Positions 6,842 to 13,510 of a stretch of DNA of 13,510 nucleotides are shown piece after piece (within the stretch, counting starts at the first letter, position 1; every line of letters begins with the position of its first letter). The stretch is from positions 1 to 13,510 of the forward strand of contig CALADH010000034.1 in NCBI GenBank assembly GCA_937890745.1, in the 5' to 3' direction. The position numbers and the translations under genes were made by a program. This stretch comes from Scybalocola_A sp900557175 (GTDB taxonomy: Bacteria; Bacillota; Clostridia; Lachnospirales; Lachnospiraceae). Under the pieces are notes generated by a model. That model did not search any database and was not told the DNA's origin. It saw nothing but the letters and a program-made list of their open reading frames with translations.

Positions 6842-7657
6842 ATGGATTTTGAAAAATTGTTATCTATAGAGGATGAAGGTGCCCGTGTTTCGGCGCTTTA
6901 TGAGATTTTTGACGAGGGCGCGCGTCTGACACATTCAAAGGCGGCGCGCGTTGAATTTGTAACGACAGTTGCTTACATTGAAAAATATTTAAAACAGGGT
7001 GACAGGATTCTTGATATCGGTGCGGGTGCGGGAACGTACAGTCTTTACTTTGCACAAAAAGGCTATGATGTGACAGCAGTCGAGCTGGCAGAAAATAATA
7101 TTAAAACATTTAAAAGCAGAATGACTGATAAAACACCGGTCGATCTGCGGCAGGGCAATGCCCTTGATTTGTCGGCATTTGATGACGAAAGCTTTGATAT
7201 TGTGCTCTTAATGGGGCCACTGTACCATTTGGCAGATGCGGATGACAGAAGCCGGTGCATCAGGGAAGCAAAGCGGGTATGCAAGCCCGGCGGAACGATG
7301 TTTTTTGCTTTTATTAACAATGATATGGTGATTTTGACAGAGTTTTTTTATGATAAAAATTATTTTAAAGGCAATCATTATGACCATGAGACATTTAAAG
7401 TTGAGGATTTTCCTTTTGTATTTTTTACACTGCCTCAGTGTGCGGCAATGCTTGAAAAGGAAAATATTTGTGTGAAACACATTGTAGCCTCAGACGGTAT
7501 GAGCGAAATGCTTGAAGAAAAAATAAATGCGATGGATGATGAGAGCTACAGCCAGTATATGAAATATCATTTTTACTGCTGTGAAAAACCGGAAATGCTC
7601 GGACATACAAATCATCTGCTTTTTGTTGGCAAAAAGGGTGCGGATGAAAATGACTGA
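6842..7657 (+). CDS. Class I SAM-dependent methyltransferase, unknown substrate
   Basis: A 271-residue Rossmann-fold methyltransferase. Motif I is RILDIGAGAGTYSLYF (55-70), followed by the acidic end of strand 2 in VTAVELAENN (77-86). The later strands give QGNALDLSAF (104-113) and FDIVLLMGPLYHL (118-130), then the AKRVCKPGG turn (143-151) common to small-molecule methyltransferases. Residues 1-50 form a helical cap and about 160-271 a C-terminal region that probably shapes the acceptor pocket; neither identifies the substrate. The start at 6842 has a near-perfect AAAGGAGG (6829-6836) 5 bases upstream, so the in-frame ATG at 6815 is unlikely. The last 14 bases overlap the 5-formyl-THF cyclo-ligase gene, implying coupled translation. 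A link to one-carbon metabolism is suggested only by this neighbour. Confidence 0.9.
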   Translation: MDFEKLLSIEDEGARVSALYEIFDEGARLTHSKAARVEFVTTVAYIEKYLKQGDRILDIGAGAGTYSLYFAQKGYDVTAVELAENNIKTFKSRMTDKTPVDLRQGNALDLSAFDDESFDIVLLMGPLYHLADADDRSRCIREAKRVCKPGGTMFFAFINNDMVILTEFFYDKNYFKGNHYDHETFKVEDFPFVFFTLPQCAAMLEKENICVKHIVASDGMSEMLEEKINAMDDESYSQYMKYHFYCCEKPEMLGHTNHLLFVGKKGADEND

Positions 7658-8231
7658 GAAAGAAAAAATCAGAGCCGATATTAAAAAAATGAGAGCGGCG
7701 CTCACAAAAGACGATGTGCGGGCACGCAGTGAGGCTATTTTGCATCAGCTTTTAAAAACAGAGTCATATGCAAAAGCCGGCTGGCTGTTTGCGTATATGA
7801 GCTTTAAAAATGAGGCGGATACAAGGCAGCTTATTTTAGAAGCTTTTAAAGCCGGAAAGCGGGTTGCCGTTCCGAAGGTGACGGGAAAGCACAGAATGAT
7901 TTTTTATGAAATCAATGCGCTGTCTGATGTCAGAGAAGGTGCTATGGGAATTTTAGAGCCGTCAGGCGGTATGGCGGTCATTCCCGGGAAAACAGCCGGT
8001 TTTTCAGAAATCCTGATGCTTGTGCCGGGACTTGCCTTTGATAAAGGCGGACGGCGGCTTGGCTGGGGCGGCGGCTTTTATGATGCTTATCTTGCCGGAT
8101 ATGAAAAGCTTATGACTGCCGGTATCGGCTATGATTTTCAGATTTATCCGTCACTTCCGCAAGATGCATTGGATCAGGCAGTGGATATGATTGTGACAGA
8201 AAAAGAAGTAATCATGCCTTTTGGATATTAA
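7644..8231 (+). CDS. 5-formyltetrahydrofolate cyclo-ligase
   Basis: Converts 5-formyl-THF to 5,10-methenyl-THF with ATP, returning an otherwise inert folate to the one-carbon pool in the cytoplasm. The protein has 195 residues, normal for the family (YgfA/Fau/MTHFS). The diagnostic block is LVPGLAFDKGG followed by RRLGWGGGFYDAYL, at about residues 127-150, which holds the phosphate-binding glycine loop. The C-terminal GIGYDFQIYPSLPQDALDQA and DMIVTEKEVI also match the family. The N-terminal helix TEKEKIRADIKKMRAAL is the usual start. ATG 7644 has AAGGG (7634-7638) 5 bases upstream; ATG 7650 is a nearby alternative. It overlaps the methyltransferase by 14 bases and precedes proA by 18 bases, so it belongs to the same operon. 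All expected key motifs are present. Confidence 0.95.
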   Translation: MKMTEKEKIRADIKKMRAALTKDDVRARSEAILHQLLKTESYAKAGWLFAYMSFKNEADTRQLILEAFKAGKRVAVPKVTGKHRMIFYEINALSDVREGAMGILEPSGGMAVIPGKTAGFSEILMLVPGLAFDKGGRRLGWGGGFYDAYLAGYEKLMTAGIGYDFQIYPSLPQDALDQAVDMIVTEKEVIMPFGY

Positions 8232-8249
8232 ATATGGAGGTTTATTCGG

Positions 8250-9500
8250 ATGGATGATAAATTGCTTAGAATAGGACAGGCGGCAAAGGCGGCGGCATCA
8301 GAAATTGCATGTCTTGGTGCGGCAGAGAAAAATGCTGCTTTAAGCGCAGTGGCGGCAGCCCTTGTCCGTGAAGAAGACAGACTGATTGAGGAAAATAAAA
8401 AAGATGTGGCAGCGGCCAAAGAAAAGGGCGTGAAAGCATCTTTAGTTGATCGTCTGGCATTGACAAAAGAAAGAATTGCGGGAATGGCCGAGGGAATTTT
8501 AAAGCTGACGGCGCTTAAAGACCCTGTCGGTGAGACGCTGGACGGTATCAGACGGCCAAACGGTCTTGAAATATACCGGCGGCGTGTGCCGCTTGGTGTT
8601 GTCGGCATTATTTATGAGTCTCGTCCGAATGTGACGGCTGATGCTTTCGGGCTTTGCTTTAAATCGGGAAATGCGGTTGTTTTAAAGGGTGGAAGCGATG
8701 CCTTAAATTCCAATAAAGCGATTGTGGCGATTATCCGCGATGTGCTTGAAAAAATTGGCATTAATAAAGACGGCGTACAGTTGCTTGAATCGACGGACAG
8801 GGAAGTGACACGTCAGTTTATGCGCATGAATGATTATCTTGATGTTCTCATTCCGCGCGGCGGCGCAGGACTTATACGGACGGTTGTTGAAAACAGTACA
8901 GTGCCGGTCATTGAGACGGGTACGGGCAACTGCCATATTTATGTGGATGCGGCGGCAGATATTCAGATGGCGGCTGATATTATATTTAATGCAAAAACAC
9001 AGCGTATGGGTGTGTGCAATGCCTGTGAGTCGCTTGTTATCCATGAGGCCGTCATTGATGAAGCAATGCCTGTGATTGCAGAAAAGTTGTATACGAAGCA
9101 TATTGAGATTCGCGGTGATGCGCGGGCGCAGGCGGCAGTGCCGTCCATTTTACCGGCCTCGGAAGAAGACTGGGGGACGGAATATCTTGACGCTGTCATT
9201 TCCGTCAAAACAGTGTCTTCTGTGGACGAAGCCATTGCGCATATCAATAAATATAATACGAAGCATTCCGAGGCGATTATTACGGAAAATTATGCCAATG
9301 CCCGCCGTTTTCTTGATAAGGTGGATGCGGCTGCTGTCTATGTCAATGCATCAACCCGGTTTACAGACGGTTTTGAGTTTGGCTTTGGGGCGGAAATCGG
9401 CATAAGCACTCAGAAGCTTCATGCAAGAGGGCCGATGGGCTTAGAGGCTCTGACAACGACAAAGTATGTCATTTACGGTGATGGTCAGGTGCGTCCGTAA
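8250..9500 (+). CDS. proA: Glutamate-5-semialdehyde dehydrogenase (gamma-glutamyl phosphate reductase)
   Basis: Reduces gamma-glutamyl phosphate to glutamate 5-semialdehyde with NADPH, the step after ProB in proline synthesis; the product cyclises to pyrroline-5-carboxylate for ProC. The protein has 416 residues, one fewer than E. coli ProA, and belongs to the aldehyde dehydrogenase superfamily. Visible motifs are VPLGVVGIIYESRPNVTADA (113-132), VVLKGGSDALNSNKAI (143-158), LIPRGGAGLIR (200-210) and RMGVCNACES, which carries the catalytic Cys256. The C-terminal FGFGAEIGISTQKLHARGPM (positions about 375-394) is also typical. The start follows GGAGG (8236-8240) by 9 bases. It is the last gene before the terminator at 9545. 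Four genes separate it from proB, unlike the adjacent proBA order of many bacteria. proC is not in the window. Confidence 0.97.
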   Translation: MDDKLLRIGQAAKAAASEIACLGAAEKNAALSAVAAALVREEDRLIEENKKDVAAAKEKGVKASLVDRLALTKERIAGMAEGILKLTALKDPVGETLDGIRRPNGLEIYRRRVPLGVVGIIYESRPNVTADAFGLCFKSGNAVVLKGGSDALNSNKAIVAIIRDVLEKIGINKDGVQLLESTDREVTRQFMRMNDYLDVLIPRGGAGLIRTVVENSTVPVIETGTGNCHIYVDAAADIQMAADIIFNAKTQRMGVCNACESLVIHEAVIDEAMPVIAEKLYTKHIEIRGDARAQAAVPSILPASEEDWGTEYLDAVISVKTVSSVDEAIAHINKYNTKHSEAIITENYANARRFLDKVDAAAVYVNASTRFTDGFEFGFGAEIGISTQKLHARGPMGLEALTTTKYVIYGDGQVRP

Positions 9501-9544
9501 GCGGCTGCTTATGAATAATATTAGAAAAAATGATAGGAAAATTT

Positions 9545-9575
9545 AAAGGGGACGCTTATAAATAGCGTCCTTTTT
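9545..9575 (+). terminator. Intrinsic terminator after proA
   Basis: GGACGCT (9550-9556) pairs perfectly with AGCGTCC (9564-9570) around a seven-base loop. AAA upstream can extend the stem into the TTTTT run at 9571-9575, and another eight-T stretch follows at 9581-9588. It lies 45 bases after the proA stop and closes the predicted operon. The T-tract overlaps the region that precedes the miaB promoter. Confidence 0.93.
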
Positions 9576-9576
9576 A

Positions 9577-9605
9577 TTGATTTTTTTTATAAGTGCTGTT
9601 ATGAT
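9577..9605 (+). promoter_or_regulatory. Promoter of miaB (and probably glnN)
   Basis: TTGATT (9577-9582), a 17-base spacer and TATGAT (9600-9605), with an extended -10 TG at 9597-9598. It starts immediately after the proA terminator. The predicted transcript begins near 9612, and AGAAGGAGA (9625-9633) precedes the TTG start of miaB. No other good promoter is seen before glnN, so read-through from here probably serves both genes. Confidence 0.8.
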
Positions 9606-9639
9606 ACAAAGGTAAATTTATTATAGAAGGAGAATTATT

Positions 9640-11115
9640 TTGAACGAATATAAAGATATGACGGTGCAAGACGGCATGATACCCGTATCAGAGCCTGAGC
9701 GCCAGTATTATTTTATGGAACAGGCAAAAGCGTGGACGGCGGCTCAGAAAAAACGTCTCGGCAGAGAGCTGACGGCCTGTGTTGTAACTTTTGGCTGCCA
9801 GATGAATGCGAGGGATTCTGAAAAGCTTGTCGGTATTTTAGAAACTATCGGATACACGATGACAGAGGATGAGCAGGCGGATTTTATTATTTACAATACG
9901 TGTACAGTGCGCGAGAATGCCAATCTTAAAGTGTATGGCCGTCTCGGACATTTAAAGAAACTGAAAGAGAAAAATCCGCATATGATTATTGCACTCTGCG
10001 GCTGCATGATGCAGGAGCCGCTTGTTGTCGAAAAAATTAAGACAAGCTTTAAGCACGTCGATATTATTTTTGGTACGCACAATATTTATAAATTTGCGGA
10101 GCTTATCTGTATGAGAAATATGTCGGCAGCGGATGAGGAAAGCCGTCCGGGCAAACATAAAAAACATATGATTATTGACATATGGAAGGACACGGATAAA
10201 ATTGTGGAGGACCTTCCGGTGGAGCGCAAGTTTAAGTTTAAGACGGGCATTAACATTATGTTTGGCTGCAATAACTTTTGCAGCTACTGTATTGTGCCAT
10301 ATGTGCGCGGCCGTGAAAGAAGCCGTGAGCCGAAAGATATACTGAACGAAATCCGCCGCGTTGTGGCTGATGGCGTCGTTGAAGTGATGCTTCTCGGACA
10401 GAATGTTAATTCTTACGGCAAGAACCTGAAAGAGCCGATGACATTTGCGGCACTTTTGCAGGAAATTGAAAAAATTGACGGTCTTGAGCGTATTCGTTTT
10501 ATGACATCCCATCCGAAGGATTTGTCAGACGAGCTTATTGAGGTGATGAGCAAATCGAAAAAAATATGCCGCCACTTACATTTGCCGCTGCAGTCGGGAA
10601 GTACACGTATTCTCAATGAGATGAACCGCCATTATACAAAAGAAGACTACTTAACGCTTGTCGATAAGATTAAGACGGCCTGCCCGGATATGTCTTTGAC
10701 GACGGATATTATTGTCGGTTTTCCGGGGGAGACAGAAGAAGATTTTGAAGAAACAATGGATGTTGTGAGAAAAGTCCGCTATGACAGTGCGTATACATTT
10801 ATTTATTCAAAGCGGACAGGCACAAAGGCGGCTGTTATGGAAAATCAGGTGCCGGAGGATGTAATTAAGGCACGTTTTGACCGGCTTTTAAAGACAGTTC
10901 AGGATATTTCGGCAGAAGTGACTTTAAGAGATATGGGGAAAACAGCGGAAGTGCTTGTGGAGGAGATGAACAGCCATGATGAGCGTCTTGTGACGGGACG
11001 GCTTTCAAACAACCTGCTTGTGCACTTTGAGGGGGATGCATCACTTATCGGAAAAATCGTTAAAGTGAAGCTTACAGAATGTAAGGGCTTTTATTATATT
11101 GGAGAAATGGTCTGA
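9640..11115 (+). CDS. miaB: tRNA-2-methylthio-N6-isopentenyladenosine synthase
   Basis: A radical-SAM methylthiotransferase that converts i6A37 to ms2i6A37 in tRNAs reading UNN codons, using two [4Fe-4S] clusters in the cytoplasm. The N-terminal UPF0004 domain supplies the auxiliary-cluster cysteines: FGCQMN (Cys53), YNTCTVRENA (Cys88) and CGCMMQ (Cys122). The radical SAM motif is MFGCNNFCSYC (Cys210, Cys214, Cys217), followed by IVPYVRGRERSR. The C-terminal part after about residue 425 is TRAM-like. At 491 residues it is longer than E. coli MiaB (474), through an extra N-terminal stretch of about 45 residues before the first beta strand. The TTG start is chosen because AAGGAG lies 7 bases upstream; the next in-frame ATG, at 9658, lacks such a site. 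The stop lies 37 bases before glnN. Confidence 0.96.
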   Translation: MNEYKDMTVQDGMIPVSEPERQYYFMEQAKAWTAAQKKRLGRELTACVVTFGCQMNARDSEKLVGILETIGYTMTEDEQADFIIYNTCTVRENANLKVYGRLGHLKKLKEKNPHMIIALCGCMMQEPLVVEKIKTSFKHVDIIFGTHNIYKFAELICMRNMSAADEESRPGKHKKHMIIDIWKDTDKIVEDLPVERKFKFKTGINIMFGCNNFCSYCIVPYVRGRERSREPKDILNEIRRVVADGVVEVMLLGQNVNSYGKNLKEPMTFAALLQEIEKIDGLERIRFMTSHPKDLSDELIEVMSKSKKICRHLHLPLQSGSTRILNEMNRHYTKEDYLTLVDKIKTACPDMSLTTDIIVGFPGETEEDFEETMDVVRKVRYDSAYTFIYSKRTGTKAAVMENQVPEDVIKARFDRLLKTVQDISAEVTLRDMGKTAEVLVEEMNSHDERLVTGRLSNNLLVHFEGDASLIGKIVKVKLTECKGFYYIGEMV

Positions 11116-11152
11116 TTCACTGCAAACGATGCTTATGAAAAGAGGTAGAATA

Positions 11153-13261
11153 ATGAATAAAAGAATCAATGTGACAGAGATTTTCGGTTCAAACGTATTT
11201 GACAAAAAAACAATGCAGGAACGTCTCCCGAAGAAAATTTATGACGAGCTTCAAAGAACAATTGAGCGCGGCACAGAGCTTGATAAGCATGTGGCTGAGA
11301 TTGTTGCCAACGCCATGAAAGACTGGGCAATCGAAAAGGGTGCAACCCATTACACCCACTGGTTTCAGCCGCTGACCGGATTTACGGCAGAAAAGCAGGA
11401 TGCTTTTATTTCACCGACAAAAGACGGCGGTGTGATTATGGAGTTTTCAGGCAAAGAGCTGATCAAAGGCGAATCCGACGGCTCATCATTTCCATCGGGC
11501 GGTCTTCGCTCGACTTTTGAGGCAAGAGGCTATACGGCATGGGATTGTACGTCACCGGCTTTTATTCATGAATCACCGACAGGCGCGGTACTTTGTGTTC
11601 CGACCGTCTTTTTCTCCTATACAGGCGCGGCGCTTGATAAAAAGACACCGCTGCTTCGCTCAATGGAAGTGCTTAACAAAGAGGCAATGCGTATTGTCCG
11701 CCTGTTCGGCGATGAGCGGGCAAAGCGTGTCAACGTCAGTGTCGGCGCAGAGCAGGAATATTTTATCGTCAATAAAGAAACATACATGAAGCGCAAGGAC
11801 TTGATTTTTGCGGGACGCACTTTATTCGGCGCGCCTGCGCCAAAAGGTCAGGAACTTGACGATCATTATTTTGGAAGCATTAAGGAACGTATTTCCGCCT
11901 ATATGGCCGACTTAAATGAGGAGTTGTGGAAGCTCGGCGTGCGTGCAAAAACACAGCACAATGAGGCAGCACCGGCACAGCATGAGCTTGCGCCGATTTA
12001 TGATATTGTCAACGTGGCAACAGATCACAATCAGCTGATTATGGAGACGATGAAAAAGATAGCCCTCCGTCAGAATCTTGTCTGCCTTTTGCATGAGAAA
12101 CCTTTTGAGGGTGTCAACGGCTCCGGTAAGCATAACAACTGGTCGATGACGACAGATACAGGCGTTAATCTTTTAGATCCGGGAAAAGCGCCTCATGAAA
12201 ACCGCCGTTTTCTCCTTGTACTTGCAGCAATCTTAAAAGCAGTTGATGAATATGCACCGCTGCTTCGCAAGGCTGCCGCAAATCCGGGGAATGATCATCG
12301 TCTCGGCGCCAATGAGGCACCGCCGGCGATTATTTCGATTTTCCTTGGCGAACAGCTGATGGATGTTTTAAACCAGCTTTGCGAAAAGGGTGAGGCGACA
12401 AGTTCAAAAAAGGGTATTCAGGCCAATGTCGGCGTGTCAACAGTGCCGACATTTATGATGGATGCCACAGACAGAAACAGAACATCGCCATTTGCCTTTA
12501 CAAATAATAAATTTGAGTTCCGTATGGTCGGCTCCTCAGCGTCCATCGCTGATGCCAATACGGTATTGAATACAATTGTAGCGGATGCCCTCGGTGAGGC
12601 TGCGGATATTATCGAGCAGTCCGATGATGTGGAGATGGCAGCTCATGATCTGACAAAGCAGTGGATTTCAGAGCATATCCGCATTGTCTTTAACGGCAAC
12701 GGCTATTCTGAGGAATGGGTTGAGGAAGCAGCGCGCAGGGGACTTCCGAATATCGACAATACGGTGGACGCCTACGCGGCCTTAACAGAGCCGAAAGCAA
12801 TCGAGCTGTTTGAGCGTCATAACGTTATGACAAGACATGAGCTTGCTTCAAGAGAGGAAGTCGGCTATGAGATGTATGCAAAGACAATCAACGTTGAGGC
12901 GAGAACAATGATTGACATGGCAAAGAAAGAAATTCTTCCGGCAGTAATCCACTATACGACAACGGTGGCTCAGTCTGTCAATGCCGTGAAGGCGGCAGGC
13001 GCCGACGCTTCAGTGTCTGAATCTATTTTAAATCAGTGTCTTGCCCATATGTCCGAAATGAACGCGGCAATTGCAAGTCTTGAAAAGGTGACCGCAGAGG
13101 CGGCAGCGATGACACCGGGACGGGAACAGGCAGTCTACTACAGAGATGCGGTGATTGCGGCAATGGATGCCTTAAGAAAACCAGCCGATGCTTTAGAAAT
13201 GCTTGTTGATGAAAAAGAGTGGCCATTCCCTACATATGCGGAATTAATGTTTAACGTATAA
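11153..13261 (+). CDS. glnN: Glutamine synthetase type III
   Basis: Makes glutamine from glutamate, ammonia and ATP in the cytoplasm, the main ammonia-assimilating reaction. At 702 residues it has the size of type III enzymes (GlnN), well above the roughly 440-470 of type I. Type III signatures are FGSNVFDKKTMQERLPK (11-27), THYTHWFQPLTG (65-76), GKELIKGESDGSSFPSGG (100-117), the metal-site EQEYFI and, further on, HNEAAPAQHELAPIYD. The long C-terminal helical region lacks the adenylylation loop of GSI-beta enzymes. The start at 11153 follows AAGAGGT (11140-11146); the in-frame ATG at 11099 lies inside miaB and has no family match. It probably shares the miaB transcript, though a weak promoter within the end of miaB cannot be excluded. 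A long palindrome follows the stop. Confidence 0.97.
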   Translation: MNKRINVTEIFGSNVFDKKTMQERLPKKIYDELQRTIERGTELDKHVAEIVANAMKDWAIEKGATHYTHWFQPLTGFTAEKQDAFISPTKDGGVIMEFSGKELIKGESDGSSFPSGGLRSTFEARGYTAWDCTSPAFIHESPTGAVLCVPTVFFSYTGAALDKKTPLLRSMEVLNKEAMRIVRLFGDERAKRVNVSVGAEQEYFIVNKETYMKRKDLIFAGRTLFGAPAPKGQELDDHYFGSIKERISAYMADLNEELWKLGVRAKTQHNEAAPAQHELAPIYDIVNVATDHNQLIMETMKKIALRQNLVCLLHEKPFEGVNGSGKHNNWSMTTDTGVNLLDPGKAPHENRRFLLVLAAILKAVDEYAPLLRKAAANPGNDHRLGANEAPPAIISIFLGEQLMDVLNQLCEKGEATSSKKGIQANVGVSTVPTFMMDATDRNRTSPFAFTNNKFEFRMVGSSASIADANTVLNTIVADALGEAADIIEQSDDVEMAAHDLTKQWISEHIRIVFNGNGYSEEWVEEAARRGLPNIDNTVDAYAALTEPKAIELFERHNVMTRHELASREEVGYEMYAKTINVEARTMIDMAKKEILPAVIHYTTTVAQSVNAVKAAGADASVSESILNQCLAHMSEMNAAIASLEKVTAEAAAMTPGREQAVYYRDAVIAAMDALRKPADALEMLVDEKEWPFPTYAELMFNV

Positions 13262-13272
13262 AGATATAAATA

Positions 13273-13337
13273 CAAGACGGTCTGTTCAATTTGCAGGCGC
13301 GCTAAAATGCGCGGGAGCAAAAGGACAGACCGTCTTG
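13273..13337. terminator. Long palindrome after glnN, probable transcription terminator
   Basis: CAAGACGGTCTGT (13273-13285) pairs perfectly with ACAGACCGTCTTG (13325-13337), with two further pairs inside. Nested within it, TTGC/GCAA (13291-13294 with 13317-13320) and CGCGC/GCGCG (13298-13302 with 13309-13313) close a TAAAAT loop. The only T-run on the + strand, five T at 13349-13353, starts 11 bases after the stem, so this is not a textbook intrinsic terminator. It could also be an mRNA-stabilising 3' hairpin or part of a repeat element. Confidence 0.65.
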
Positions 13338-13410
13338 CTGTATATGTGTTTTTAAATTGAGGTTTGTTGGCTTAGCATATGTGAAACTTGTTGTTGATAT
13401 TTTATACACA

Positions 13411-13510
13411 GGGGTGTCGTATCATTTTTAGTGACACGCTGCGCCTTTCTATGAGCGCCGCGCGTCTATGGACGGCATTCGCCAAAACTCGCTGCGCTCA
13501 GACACTGGCT
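13411..13510. repeat. GC-rich repeat-like sequence at the window edge
   Basis: The composition changes from AT-rich spacer to GC-rich sequence from about 13431. CGCTGCGC occurs twice (13437-13444 and 13490-13497), and GTGTC (13414-13418) is inverted as GACAC (13433-13437), followed by a third GACAC at 13501-13505. Several frames are open, which is common in structured repeats. On the - strand one frame enters from the right and ends in TAG at 13449-13451, with the tail SERSEFWRMPSIDARRS. It may therefore be a dispersed intergenic repeat, the end of a convergent gene, or both. The element cannot be proved from one copy. Confidence 0.35.

Noticed and set aside
8228..8608. 126-residue - strand frame rich in Ser and Ala, antisense to proA
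   Set aside because: It is the mirror of the Ala/Lys-rich ProA N-terminus, with no ribosome binding site or family resemblance.
9952..10512. 186-residue open frame on the - strand inside miaB
   Set aside because: It is antisense to a complete, motif-rich miaB and has a biased His/Asn/Phe composition typical of shadow frames, with no recognisable domain.
11071..11085. CTTACA/TGTAAG inverted repeat and a TTACAG-17-TATATT pair just before glnN
   Set aside because: It lies in miaB coding sequence, the -35 matches consensus poorly, and the repeat does not fit the GlnR box pattern.

Overview
The window looks like ordinary chromosome from a low-to-moderate GC anaerobic Firmicute, most likely a gut Lachnospiraceae-type Clostridium. 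This rests on the gene set (BaiN-type and COG2509-type flavoproteins, a YnzC/DUF896 protein, MiaB, type III glutamine synthetase), on strong GGAGG-type ribosome binding sites, and on consensus sigma-A-like promoters. It is an inference from protein resemblance, not from a marker gene. There are twelve complete protein genes and one partial one, with no RNA gene, CRISPR array or insertion sequence.

Layout. (1) 2-1199, + strand: the last 53 codons of an N-acetylhexosamine 1-kinase-like phosphotransferase, then galE. Together they look like the end of a galacto-N-biose/lacto-N-biose or Leloir-type sugar operon, closed by a hairpin at 1221-1287. (2) 1307-1726, - strand: a lone four-helix membrane protein of the DUF2871 type, convergent with galE and with its own consensus promoter. 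(3) 1891-9500, + strand: eight tightly packed genes between a strong promoter (1835-1862) and an intrinsic terminator (9545-9575). In order they are a BaiN/HI0933-like flavoprotein, a second flavoprotein of the COG2509 type, proB, a patatin-like phospholipase, a DUF896 protein, a SAM methyltransferase, 5-formyltetrahydrofolate cyclo-ligase and proA. The two proline genes are separated by four unrelated-looking genes. (4) 9640-13261, + strand: miaB (TTG start, own promoter), then glnN for type III glutamine synthetase. (5) 13262-13510: a long palindrome behind glnN, then gene-poor GC-rich sequence resembling a dispersed repeat or the tail of a convergent gene.

How it fits together. ProB and ProA catalyse the first two steps from glutamate to proline, and glutamine synthetase also draws on glutamate. 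The 5-formyl-THF cyclo-ligase serves one-carbon metabolism and MiaB modifies tRNA. GalE carries Cys299 where E. coli has Tyr299, which fits a role with N-acetylated sugar nucleotides beside an N-acetylhexosamine kinase.

Eight start codons were placed downstream of the longest open frame, from ribosome binding sites, promoter positions and family N-termini. I found no convincing undescribed system. The most useful leads are the GalE specificity residue, the paired flavoproteins at the head of the proline operon, the orphan DUF2871 protein, and the structured, repeat-like right end.
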